A DNA stretch of 64,000 nt from Lottia gigantea. Its lineage: Eukaryota; Mollusca; Gastropoda; Lottiidae. Shown here piece by piece: positions 49,679 to 60,440 of this stretch (position 1 is the stretch's first letter; every line of letters starts with the position of its first letter). Under the pieces are notes generated by a model. The model did not search any database. It was not told the DNA's origin and saw nothing but the letters and a program-made list of their open reading frames with translations. A program made the translations under genes and the position numbers. Where the stretch lies: contig NW_008708430.1 in the NCBI RefSeq assembly GCF_000327385.1, positions 99,520-163,519 on the forward strand. The letters run 5' to 3'.

Positions 49679-51945
49679 TTTTTATACGCCCACATGAAAT
49701 GGGGGGCGTATATTGCCGTCACCCATGTCCGTCGGTCCCTCCGTCCGTTGGTCCGTCCACAATTGCTCGTTAACCCTTGTGCTAGCACGTCGTTTGAATA
49801 ACATTGGATAGAACCTGGGGTATTTGGGAACCCCTATTATATAATGGAAATTTTGAACAAAAGAACTTGAAATATATTCCCAGGTGTGGCAAATAATACT
49901 TTATAAAGACTCCTTGTTGACCAAATCAATTATTCAAGATGATAGTTATATCGATATGCGAAAGTCATCCTGTCTTCAAGCCAAACCTATAATCTAGAAT
50001 ATTACATAAGGGTCGGGTTGTGATCTAGGGATGAGCAGAGTGCATCTGTTTTGATTCAATTATTGACCAATTGGGTGTTTTGGTCGTATCACGGCATATC
50101 CTGTCGGGAAAAAATATCAAGAGTTGTTGGCATATTATTAGTGCAGCAAGGTAATTTCACCAACTGACCTGTATTTATATTAAACAGATCTCATCTTGGT
50201 AAAATATTATGTACTCTTCATATTGAATATATCCATAAATTTATTTAATAATTTGAATTAATTTGTGTGCATAACAGATTAACCTTAATCTTTGAAATGA
50301 TGTATACTGTGTCAATGTTTATTATCTATCAAATGTTGTTAAGATTTTTTAATAGTTTCCGTATGGTACAATACAATTCTTACAGGTGTATTGAAACTCG
50401 GCCCCACTTTCAACCAATTCTATATATTACTTGGCTGTCATGGACAAATTTGACTTGGTTTAAACAGTATTTATTTCAAAACAAATATACACATCATCAC
50501 CTCAATAAGCTACAAACTATTGTCTTTTTTCTTTCATTAATCATCGCATAAGTTACAAACTATTATTATTAGTCTTTGATAATCACTCAGATAAGCTACT
50601 AATTATAATTAATTATCAAAGTTAGAATATTTTCAAAATAGGGACATTTTTAATTTTGGGGGTGGGGGGATCATTTCGACCAATGATTTTGGTTGAAATT
50701 AAAGAGTAATTTTTGGGCCATTTTGACTGTTGTATTTGGGGTCATTTCGACTAATTTTGACTTTTGGGGCCATTTTGACATGGGGACATTTCGGTTTAGT
50801 TCCAAATTGACTTTAACCTAAGATAACTTATAAGTAGATTACAATTCAATTTTATTCTCTGAAATCCAGTTTTAGCACTGCATTTATCTGGGGTCTAACT
50901 GAACCCCAACATACTAGCATGGTGTGTTTCAATTTAAAAAGGTAACATATCCGCTAATTGTGATTGTTGCACAGTAGACTGATCATGAACAGGTTAAAAA
51001 TTCATTCAGCTACAATGTTTGAAATAACCAAACTGTTATCTTCGATGGCATTTTGGAAATTCAAAAAAATCGGTGCTGGGGTCCCGAAATACCCCAAGTT
51101 CTAGCACAAGGGTTAACACTCTGCCTTGTTCTTGAAAACGCGTTCAATTTTTAGCTCGTTAACACTCTAGAAGGGACAATTCTTGACGGATTTCAACGAA
51201 ACTTGGCATAAGTGTTCGTAATCACCCAAGGATGAACCCTATTGAATCAGAAGAATCGAAAAATATTTAGTATGAGTTATTGCCCTTGCTCTTGAAAACG
51301 CGTTCAATTTTTAGCTCGTAAACACTCTAGAAGACACAATTCTTGATGGATTTTGACGAAACTTGGCATGAGTGTTTGTTATCAACCAAGGATAAACCCT
51401 ATTTAAAATCAGAAAAACCAAACAATATTTAGTATGAGTTATTGCCCTTGTTCTTGAAAACTCGTTCTATTTTTAGCTCGTAATCATTCTAGAAGGCACA
51501 ATTCTTGATGGATTTTACAAACTTGGTGTGAGTGTTCGTAATCACCCAATGATGAACCCTATTGAAAATCAGAAGAATTTGAAAATATTTAGTATGAGTT
51601 ATTGCCTTTGTTCTTGAAAACGCTTTCAAATTTAGCTCTTAAACACTAAAAGGCATGATTCTTGCTGGATTTTGACAAAACTTGGTTTTATTATTCATTC
51701 CCGCGCTGAAGATTGAATATTTGCCTTCTAGAGTTTTCACGAGCTAAAAATTTAACACGTTTTCAAGGGAAATAACTCATAATCCATATTATTCAGTATC
51801 GCTATAAAGAGTTCAAAAGAAGTGTATGACTGAAGGTTGAATATTTCATACTGGTGATTGTTACTGTACTGCTAAATATTTTTATTCAAAATCAAAACTG
51901 CCAGTGGGCGTATATTACCTTGCCTGGCAAGCTATCTTACTCTAA
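49679..51945 (-). mobile_element. ATACGCCC-ended element, reverse copy, interrupted by a piggyBac-like insertion
   Basis: Reverse complement of the element at 31243-32608. The left side begins TTATACGCCCACATGAAATG, has a CCGTC-type microsatellite, four 161-bp tandem units (51181, 51342, 51503, 51660) and ends CTTGCCTGGCAAGCTATCT. Copy 2 of the duplication keeps the empty site (AAGGATATTT|TACTCTGAAA at about 61545), which fixes both ends to within a base or two. No clear long target duplication. Confidence 0.78.
49774..51112. mobile_element. Non-autonomous piggyBac-like element, 1.34 kb
   Basis: Flanked by TTAA on both sides (49770-49773 and 51113-51116). The terminal inverted repeats start CCCTTGTGCTAG on both ends and extend imperfectly (TGGGGTATTT.GGGA.CCC). 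TTAA duplication plus CCC-starting TIR is the piggyBac signature. No transposase-length ORF is present. The TTAA lies inside the host element, whose sequence rejoins as GCTCGT(TAA)CACTCT. Confidence 0.8.
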
Positions 51946-51959
51946 AAACGTTCATCGGA

Positions 51960-52385
51960 TTAATACCAATTTCGAACTTCAATATATACATGCATACTTA
52001 GTTTCATTAAGATCGGTTTAAAGCTGTAGCCTTTATCGTGCCTATGAGCGAAATTTGACGCGTTTATATTTAGTCAAGGGCAATAACTCCGACTCTGATC
52101 ATCCAATTAATACAAATTCGGAACTTGAATGAGATCTCATTAATATATTCATGCATACTAAGTTTCAAGATCGGTTAAAAACTGTAGCCTCTATTGTGTT
52201 TACAAGCCAAATTTGACGCAATGACTCTGAAACAGATCATTCGATTATTTACCATTTTCGATTTTACCAGGATCTCATCAATATATACCTGCATACAAAG
52301 TTTCTTCAAGATCGAATAAAAACTGTAGTCTCTATAGTGCATAGAAAAAATGTGGACGGACGGACAGGGGCGACGGCAACATACA
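51960..52385. repeat. Dispersed repeat with about 150-bp units and ACGG tail
   Basis: Units contain CATGCATACTWAGTTTC..AAGATCGGTT..AAACTGTAGCC, and end in GTGGACGGACGGACAGGGGC. The duplicate at 61550-61990 keeps the full end ATGTGGGCGTATAAA, showing relation to the ATACGCCC element family. Confidence 0.7.
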
Positions 52386-52508
52386 TATTGGTAAGGTGAG
52401 GCATTGTTGTAGTCGCGATCAAAAAGTCATTTTTAACGAAGACGCACCGTGTTAAAAAAGTTAAATTAACTAAGTGGGATTATTAATGACTATAATTTTA
52501 TATTTCAG

Positions 52509-52622
52509 TCAATCGTCTAGAACATAAAAAAAGAAAAGTATATTTAATAGAGAAAGAGTTACAGACGTATTGGTCATACAGTTCTAAAAAGAAAAAGGCC
52601 TATCTATTGTACAGCTTACAAA
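52509..52622 (+). other. 5' untranslated exon part of the synthetase gene
   Basis: A good 3' splice site (TTTTATATTTCAG|TC) lies at 52508/52509. The following 114 bases have an in-frame stop (TAG at 52548) and no other ATG in frame before 52623, which supports that start. The block is identical or nearly so before the second copy (63390-63502). So the coding region is a single exon but the leader is probably spliced. Confidence 0.55.
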
Positions 52623-55600
52623 ATGGAAAATCGAGACTCACTGAATAAGTCTTCGATATCTGCAGCACAGAGAAGAATGATTGTCATGCATGAAAAAACA
52701 CCGGAGTCATCAGCATATACTGAGACATTATTATCATACGTCCAATATCCTGTTGATGCAGACGATATTTTCAAGCGGTTGCTGGAGTCTCATCCAATAT
52801 TGAAAACTATTATAGAAAACACCGAGAATGGCGAATACCGCACGAAATTCTACGAATTTGAACCAAGAATCAACAAAGAAATTATAGGAACAGGGGAAGA
52901 CGTTAAAGAGTTTATTAAAGAGACAACGCCAGTTATACCTGTTCTATCGTCACCGTTATACAGATTCCGTCACGTTACAGCTGGTCACCGTCATCACATT
53001 ATACTTCATGTGCATCACATAATATGTGACGATGTGACGCTGATGTCTCTGAATAGAACACTACATAACCTTTTGAATGGAGCTGAATTTAAAACCACGA
53101 AAGACCAAAATCAACTATTAGTGCAAACTGAAGCCGAATATATCAAGTCAAACAAATTTGAGGTGGATGAAGTATATTGGAGAGACATATATTCCACGCT
53201 TCCTCTAACCAGCGAAATGATAAGTAATATAAGTAGCAGTTGGAATGACACAACAACCTACCGAGCAAACCAAAAAATGACTATACTGCTAAGAGAATCC
53301 CAGGCCATGGTCCAGACAATATGTCACAGTCTACAGATAACAGCATTTCAGTATCATCTCTCACTAACAGCAATGGTTCTTCAGCAGTATTTGGGTACCA
53401 GTGACATTTGCCTTCAAGTACCAATTTCCAACCGATCTTTCCAATTCCAACATACCGTTGGGTTATTTGTTAACACAGTTGTTCCACGAATCAAAACCAA
53501 TTATCTAATGACCTTGAAAGAAAATATAAAAAATATATCAGAAGTTTTCCTGAAAGTGATGGAGCACAGCAACTACCCAATGAATTGTCTGGCCAGTTCT
53601 ATATTGAAGACACATAGACAGTCTCTAAGTACATTATGTATCGCTATGTTTAATTTTGCGACAACATCCTCTCATGCTCAAATAAGAATTCCAAGTAAAC
53701 ATGCAAAGATGCCAATAAGCATTGATATCATACAAGATAAAGTATCAGGAGAAACAGAATTAATAATGGAATGGGCAGAAGATCTTGTGCCAAGTGGTAT
53801 GGCAGAACGACTGTTTGAAAGTCTATTTGAAGTCCTTTCAAGCACTGACTTAACTATCGACAGAAGACTTCAAGAAACATCATTTTTATCAAAGGCAGAA
53901 GTAAAACTTTTACAGGCATTAAGTAAACATCAAGAAATATTACACGTTAAGAATGTCCCGTGCCAATCAACATTGGAAGCTCACACCAAAGAACACGGCG
54001 ATAAGGTAGCTGTTGTATGTGATGATGGTAAATTGACATACGACCAACTCAATCGCATGGCCAATGTAGTTGCACACCACATATTGTCCATTGTGGAACC
54101 TTCCATACTCAAGAAACAACCTGTTGTTCTGGTAATGGAGAAGGATGAAAAAGCCATTGCTGCAATCCTTGGTATTTGGAAAGCTGGTGGATTTTTCTTA
54201 CCCGTTTCCTTGTCAAATACTGCAGCCATGAACGACATCTTTGAAAGAAGCAGCCCAGCTTTAGTTCTGACTTCTGTGACAGAAGACTTCATACTAGGAG
54301 ATAGTTTTCCAGTTATCAACGTCAACGAAATAGCCCATGACACGTCAAATTATATTTCGGTTACGGCGTCCATAGATGATTTAGCATATGTCATCCGAAC
54401 TTCTGGTTCTACTGGAACTCCAAAACAATGCAAAATCCGACACAGAAGTCTTCAAGTAATGGCTTCCTCCTGGAAAAAGGCTTACAAAATGACGGAATGT
54501 GAAGTAACGATTCTGCAGTGGGCACCGCTATCATTTGATGTCTTTGTTGGTGATGTGGTGCGGGCACTGATTTCTGTTGCTGGAACTTTAGTGGTATGTC
54601 CTGATGAGAAGAGACTTGACGTGGGCTACATTCTGAATACTATACAGAGTCATCAAGTTTCTATCATGGAAGTCACTCCACAGTTTGGACAACAGCTGGT
54701 AGAGAATGCAGAAGATGGAAATTTAAATAGCCTGAAGACGCTAATACTGGGATCAGATACTGTTCAAACACATCTTTACAAGAAAATCAAGAGCCATCTG
54801 AGAGCAGATCAAAGATTACTAAACAGCTATGGTATGACAGAAGCCACTATAGATTCTTCTTTCTTTGAGGGTAGCCCTCCAGATACTGCAAGTGGAACTG
54901 TGCCAATCGGAAAACCACTACCAGGGGTTATCTATCATATTGTCAACAAAGATACATTACAACTCTGTCCTGTTGGAACAGTTGGTGAACTGTACATTGG
55001 AGGTGATGTATTGGCCGAGGGAGATGTCGACTTGGTTCGTCTACCTTTAACTGATTCTATGAGTTTAAAAACTGGAGATGTCGCTCGATGGTTACCTTCT
55101 GGAGATGTTGAACTTTTGGGACGTCTGGACAACATGCTGAAATTGAGAGGATTCCGAATAAGTACAACAGAAATTGAAAACAAGATTGCATCCATTGATT
55201 CAAAGATCAAATCTGTTTGTGTACTCCCACTTTCTAATGATGCTGAAGTTGAACTGTTGTGCACCTTTATTACTGTATATGATGAAGATGATGGATTTAT
55301 AAACAAAGTCGGCGTTAGTCAAAAGTTAAAGGGAACTCTACCTTACTACATGATTCCAGACATCGTCCATGTTATTGATAAAATTCCACTCACTACAAAT
55401 GGTAAAGTCGACCGAAGAGCTCTACCGAAAATAGAGGATCTATTGAAAGAAGGCAAATCCAAATCAAATGATGCCCAACCTGATGTTTCGTCCACAGTAT
55501 CAATACTTTCTGCTTTATTTGCCAAAGCAATGGGATTAGATGCTGGTGCCATTGATAACGAACTGACGTTTATGGAACAAGGGGGCCATTCATTGATCCT

Positions 55601-55736
55601 TCTACGTTTCGCTTCATCAATCAAGATGTCTACAGAATACGACATTGGGATATGTAATATATTTTCATACCCGAGCATAGCAGCTCTGGCAAACTACATT
55701 GATAAAAAGTCTGAATTAGAAGCTACAACAACATAG
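52623..55736 (+). CDS. Nonribosomal peptide synthetase module (C-A-T), predicted ornithine-activating, copy 1
   Basis: Single-exon 1037-residue protein with three domains. Condensation (about 10-440): ISAAQRRMIVM, HHIICDD at 131-137 (second His catalytic; last Gly of HHxxxDG is Asp), VGLFVNT near 279. Adenylation (about 455-935): A3 TSGSTGTPK 593-601, A4 FDVF 638-641, A5 NSYGMTE 734-740, A7 TGD 817-819, A8 GRLDNMLKLRG, A10 NGKVDR 926-931. Carrier protein (about 955-1030): GGHSL with phosphopantetheine Ser990. Pocket residues by eye against GrsA: D-V-G-E-I-G-S-I-D-K, recalled as an ornithine code of bacterial synthetases. No thioesterase, reductase or second module. Likely adenylates an amino acid, loads it on its own carrier and joins an acyl or aminoacyl donor to it. 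Unlike Ebony (A-T only) or AASDH it has an N-terminal condensation domain. Base composition resembles the host. Confidence 0.93.
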   Translation: MENRDSLNKSSISAAQRRMIVMHEKTPESSAYTETLLSYVQYPVDADDIFKRLLESHPILKTIIENTENGEYRTKFYEFEPRINKEIIGTGEDVKEFIKETTPVIPVLSSPLYRFRHVTAGHRHHIILHVHHIICDDVTLMSLNRTLHNLLNGAEFKTTKDQNQLLVQTEAEYIKSNKFEVDEVYWRDIYSTLPLTSEMISNISSSWNDTTTYRANQKMTILLRESQAMVQTICHSLQITAFQYHLSLTAMVLQQYLGTSDICLQVPISNRSFQFQHTVGLFVNTVVPRIKTNYLMTLKENIKNISEVFLKVMEHSNYPMNCLASSILKTHRQSLSTLCIAMFNFATTSSHAQIRIPSKHAKMPISIDIIQDKVSGETELIMEWAEDLVPSGMAERLFESLFEVLSSTDLTIDRRLQETSFLSKAEVKLLQALSKHQEILHVKNVPCQSTLEAHTKEHGDKVAVVCDDGKLTYDQLNRMANVVAHHILSIVEPSILKKQPVVLVMEKDEKAIAAILGIWKAGGFFLPVSLSNTAAMNDIFERSSPALVLTSVTEDFILGDSFPVINVNEIAHDTSNYISVTASIDDLAYVIRTSGSTGTPKQCKIRHRSLQVMASSWKKAYKMTECEVTILQWAPLSFDVFVGDVVRALISVAGTLVVCPDEKRLDVGYILNTIQSHQVSIMEVTPQFGQQLVENAEDGNLNSLKTLILGSDTVQTHLYKKIKSHLRADQRLLNSYGMTEATIDSSFFEGSPPDTASGTVPIGKPLPGVIYHIVNKDTLQLCPVGTVGELYIGGDVLAEGDVDLVRLPLTDSMSLKTGDVARWLPSGDVELLGRLDNMLKLRGFRISTTEIENKIASIDSKIKSVCVLPLSNDAEVELLCTFITVYDEDDGFINKVGVSQKLKGTLPYYMIPDIVHVIDKIPLTTNGKVDRRALPKIEDLLKEGKSKSNDAQPDVSSTVSILSALFAKAMGLDAGAIDNELTFMEQGGHSLILLRFASSIKMSTEYDIGICNIFSYPSIAALANYIDKKSELEATTT

Positions 55737-57580
55737 AATCATCCAATTTGAACCAATCCAACAACTACTACTACGACTATACCAACAACTACCTAGTTTG
55801 TGAAATCAGCATCCGGTGGAAGCGAACGTTAACTTGTCATCTACCAACCAACCATTAGAAGCTAAAGACGAAGCTGAGCAATGGTTGGACCACTGTGGAT
55901 TTGAAGATGACAATACCATTAATTTCAAGATAAATTAAGATTATAGGAATTCATTATTTATCTTGATTTTGATCTGGCAATGTTTTATTATCGCTCCTCG
56001 CTCCTTGTAAATTGTTCCAAGAAATTATTTTGCCACTTGTTTTGTAACTATATTTTTGGGCCATTTTATCAATGTCTTGCTTCTCAACCTTTTGGTCTAT
56101 TGGTATCCCAAACCGTTGTTAGCTATCACCTGGCTATATCCCATAATTGCACTTTTGTATTCAAAAATGAGAATGAACACGTTTATTTCCTTCTTTGCTG
56201 CCCATTCGTCCACATTTTCAAAACTTTATTTATAAATTGAAGAGATCCAAGTCAATTTTGAACCTGCCAAAACCCTTTTTTGCCTTTACTTAAAAATCTT
56301 TCAAAATTGGAGACTTCTGAGTATTAGAGCAATTGTTGAGATATAAATACTTTTTTGAACTACAAATGCAATACGAAGTTCTTTAATTGAAGAAAAGATG
56401 TATTTTAGTTAATGTAAACACTGTTATCATTTCTGACAGCTACAAGTAAGAGTGTCTTATCTTGAGGGTTTCTTTCAAACCGTCGTTTGCAATAAAACTT
56501 ATACCTTTGGGGTCCAAATTTGCGACGTTATGGCTATTTTAGTACGGGGGGGGGGGGGTCTGGTTGCACTGGTTAGGGTGAAGATCAACATTTTAACAGG
56601 CTGCCGTTCGAAAACTATCAGAGATGGAAAAATGACATTTGCACTGAAAGTTCATCTGAAGTTGCTATGTTCTCAATTTCAACTTCTTATCATGAAAACT
56701 CTGCCAGCTATAACACTTTAAGTTTCAGATTTTTTACTAAACCAAAATTTAAGCGGTTTTCCTCTTGAAAATTCGGGTGGAACTTCAAAGTCGATTTTCT
56801 CGAAAGTTTGAAAAAATTCGGAAATTCTTTTTTTGACTGAAATAGATATGGGACATGGTAAGGATCTGAAGGATTTTATTATTTTTTTTCTTTCTTCGAA
56901 TTATACAAATAAAAGTTTTTGAATGGTTAAAAATGGCATTTTTGTTTATATCTTTACCCATGAAAGGGTCCGTTTCTGATAACATTATTGAATTATGAGA
57001 TAGTGAAGCCCAAAGTAGAGTAATATGGTAGCTTGTTTTTCGCTATCCCAAAGTTACTCGGAAGTGTTCGAATCTGACGAATTTTCGCCAAACAGTTCAT
57101 GGGTCATTGCCCTTGACTTGGGTTGAACGTGTCAACATGTCTTTACAACCAAAATAGAAAGTTTTCATTGATTTAGGTCGTAGGATTTCAAACACAGGGA
57201 CATGTCTCAAGGTGGGGACATTTGCACTTTTCTTTGGTACATTTGTCACAGCCTGTCACATGCCGTGAAAAATAAGAACTTTCCAACTACAATATAATTA
57301 TACAATATATATACATATGATGACTACACTATACACAGCCTTAATAAACATTGTCTAGGGGTACTCAGAGAATTATTACTACCAAACTATACGAGAACGT
57401 GCCTGGCATCCAATCATAGTTACAATTTCGACATCATATTCATGCTGATTCGATTTTGGGACACGTACAAAAACAGGTTGAAAACCAATGATTTAGTTGA
57501 ACTTAATTGTTACAAAAATTTACAAAGTCCAATACGATGCTGCGCAGAAAGTATGTTTACTCTGTCTGACTTGCCGTATT
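55737..57580. other. 3' flank of the synthetase and repeat-rich intergenic DNA
   Basis: Holds a short coding-like patch (55811-55938, see findings), a diverged 400-bp repeat unit (56480-56860) and the segment 57240-57490 related to 42780-43010. No other gene seen. Confidence 0.5.
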
Positions 57581-57660
57581 CTACGGAACCCCTTAGGCGC
57601 AATTTTCAAAACGAAATATTTGATAAAAGTACATAAAATTGAGCCTAAGGGGCTCCGTAG
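57581..57660. mobile_element. Small MITE, 80 bp, CTACGGA ends
   Basis: Terminal inverted repeats CTACGGAACCCCTTAGGC / CTACGGAGCCCCTTAGGC (right end read on the reverse strand) flanked by TATT on both sides (4-bp target duplication). Same family as 62716-62977. Confidence 0.75.
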
Positions 57661-59337
57661 TATTCCCATTGGGACCATTATTGCCATCTGTGGTGTACAC
57701 AAATTATAAGGTTAAATTAAAAATGATTATTATTGGAGCAGGAGACAATTAAATCAGGCTTAATTGTATTTGATGCATACGGATCAAAATTTAAACCTAA
57801 TTAAATTCTGTTCCGTCTCAATAACCAACTCAATCTTAGTTGTATATTGTCACGTAGACAAGTCGTATTTAATTTTATTCTGTCCACATAACATTGGTCC
57901 ATATGCACCAAATACAATCAAATGAACACGAATGAATAGGTATTTACTACGACAAAGTTAAAATTGGTGTGGGGTTGCTTTGATGAAATGGCTCGGTTAT
58001 CAGACTATTTCAATGGGGTGGGTCTGTAACTACGGGCCTTGAGTCAACTGGTGCCTTATATTCATCATTAACTGCTTGGAATGAGCTAGGGAGTTTGGTG
58101 TACGGACATTTGCTCACCAAACAATTGCTCACTGGACAGTTGCAATTCCACTAAATAAGGGTTTCATGACGTCACTAATCGCGAAATTTGCATTATCACA
58201 TAAGGTCGTGACGTCGTCAAACACTTAGTTTTAGAGGAATTGCAGTAAGAGGTAAAACTGGCCGTGGTGTACTTCTAAAATTTGGATTTTTCAAAAAAGT
58301 GACTGTAAAAAGGCCAGCTACAAATACGATAGCAGAAATAGATCATGTACCAATCACAAAATAGTAAAAGAACGTTCTTTCAGCAATTTATATTATTTTT
58401 TTATTTTTTTTTTTTTGCTCTAACCATACACGAAACATTTCTATTCATGAAATTTTGAAAAAAAATTAGTATTTCCTGATAATGGGAACAAACCTGTGAA
58501 ATAAATGGACAACCATGTAGCGACACTCTTGTCAAATTGTTCTGAAGCAAACCATCTGAATAACCACGTTATAATATAAACGGACACCAAGAGTTATGAC
58601 AGCTAACAATCAAGTAGAACTAATTTGATTCTAAAACATCGCATAATTATAATGCTCAGTAAGAATATCATTGCTTAATATAAACCAATTCGGGCGAGTT
58701 AATGTATTCTGCATAAAACATTTTGTTTCACAAGTGAACGTAAATGAAATTATCATAAGTATCCTATAGTTTGTTGGAAGTTAAAGAAACTTTGACCGAA
58801 GATATTCCAAGACGAAATGGGTGAGTTTTCTATGCACAATCTGTAATGAGCGGACCGTGGAATTTGACAAAGTAAATCAAAATGGCGTCGACATGTAGGA
58901 TGTTAATAGACAATACAGGAATGAGTGAAACTGTTTTTCGATATCCTTATCATTTGAAATTATGGCAATTTTTTTACTTACATATAGTTAGGCAAACACC
59001 AAGTCAATTTGTACCAATTGTACCATTAAATGCATTCATCGTTTAAAAATAAAGACTAATATGTGAACAAAACACCAAGACATTTATTTTCAAAAATAAT
59101 GAAAATTTCTACAATAATATCACGAAATAATATGTAGGAGGAAATTGATTGCTAGTGCACATTTCCTCAAGTAAAGCAATCTGAATCCATGAAAAGAAGT
59201 GAAAAACCAAAATTGTTACGTTAGGAAATTTCTTCCATCTGAATCGGTCCCTTTAATCATTCATCATGAAGAGATGATTTTTTCAAATACTTCAGAATGA
59301 CAATTTTTTAAATATTTTTTCTATTGAATTGAAAAAG
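57661..59337. other. Intergenic; second arm of duplication starts at about 58370
   Basis: No gene. From about 58370 it aligns with 46080 onward. A T-rich tract lies at 58395-58425. Confidence 0.6.
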
Positions 59338-59345
59338 TATATAAT
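59338..59345 (+). promoter_or_regulatory. TATA box of defensin-like gene, copy 2
   Basis: TATATAAT at the same distance from the ATG as in copy 1, in an almost identical promoter block. Confidence 0.6.
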
Positions 59346-59405
59346 AGACAGAACTAAAACTCAATCGTCATTCGAGGTAATACAGAAATACTTTAACCAT
59401 CAAAA

Positions 59406-59856
59406 ATGAAAGTTTCAACCGTTATTTTGTTGGGTCTCCTGGTTTTAGCAGCTGTTTCTACTGCATCTGCTGGAAGTAAGTATTCAGTTATTACTGTGAA
59501 TTCGTTTGGTTATTATCCTAAAAGTTATTATAATTAGTATGTATTATTTACAATTACATTTACAAATTACAAGTTTATCCATATACCGGACTAAAAAGTG
59601 ATAAGGATTGCCTAAGTTGAACAATATCAGCGGGTGTCTCTTTTCCGACATAGTTGAATAGGCGTTTTTCTCGTACAATATTTCTTTAGTTGAATGGAAA
59701 GTCGATCAATGCTTGAAATTTACTATTCCAGGTTGTTGTTATAAATGTAAACAAAGAAATGGTAAATGTGTTGGCAGTGCTCACCAATGTTCTGGCGGTA
59801 GTAAACCACAATATGTTAGCTGTGCAACTGCTGATCCCACATGGTGCTGTGTCTGA
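59406..59856 (+). CDS. Defensin-like 8-cysteine secreted peptide, copy 2
   Basis: Exons 59406-59475 and 59732-59856, 64 residues. Signal peptide and all eight cysteines are as in copy 1; the only residue difference I find is Arg to Ser after the GG in the long loop between cysteines 5 and 6 (GGRKPQY versus GGSKPQY), which lowers the positive charge by one. The intron is about 230 bases shorter than in copy 1. Promoter, signal exon, mature exon and polyadenylation region are nearly identical to copy 1, and the synthetase copy 2 follows downstream. Confidence 0.85.
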
Positions 59857-60049
59857 AAATTAGAAGCATGAATCCAATAAATCAGCCTTATTAAGCATTC
59901 ATTCGTATTTCATTTTGTATATCAATACTGATATTTCCCCCGTTGCCTTGCCAATCGTCAAATGTAATTTGGCACATAATTATACTCTTATGTCGAAATA
60001 TCAACCCTTCATATCATTTTGTTGGTGTCAAACTATTCTTTCTTTACCT

Positions 60050-60440
60050 GTGAGTCAAAAATTGATTTTAGATCTTGAAAATTGATACAATCCGGTTTTC
60101 CGGACTCTATCCGGACTATCAGAGATGTAAAGTTAAAATTTGCACTAAAGATACACACCCATCTGAAGTTGTAGTGTTCCAAATTTCAGCTTCCCATCGT
60201 GAAAACTCTGCCAGTTACAGCACTTTTGGTCTGAAACTGTTCCCCCAAACCAAACAATATGCGATTTTCCTCTTGAAAATTCGGGTGAAACTTCAAAGTC
60301 GATTATCTCGAAACTTTTTTGAAAAATCTGTTTTCGACTGAAATAGATAGAAGACATGTTAGACTTTCGTTTGCAACAAAAATTATACCTTTGGGGTCAA
60401 AATTGGTGAAGTTATGACCTTTTTAGTGAGGGGGTGGGGT
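60050..60440. repeat. 400-bp repeat unit
   Basis: Single unit matching the units at 47990-48745; part of the duplicated segment. Ends with AGTGAGGGGGTGGGGTCGG. Confidence 0.7.

Noticed and set aside
49139-49801. ORFs of 94, 146 and 83 codons with counterparts at 60865-61259
   Set aside because: They recur only because the arm is duplicated; frames differ between copies and no coding features are present.
50267-50551. 94-codon ORF inside the piggyBac-like element as a transposase fragment
   Set aside because: No piggyBac catalytic motif or similarity seen; composition looks random.
52623-55736. Bacterial contamination as source of the synthetase
   Set aside because: No operon partners, host-like AT content, host repeats on both sides, a spliced leader and a duplicated eukaryotic neighbour. 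Not fully excluded without reads.
52623-55736. Identity as Ebony or AASDH homolog
   Set aside because: Both lack an N-terminal condensation domain; Ebony has an aryl-amine-selecting C-terminal part and AASDH a PQQ-repeat end, neither of which is seen.
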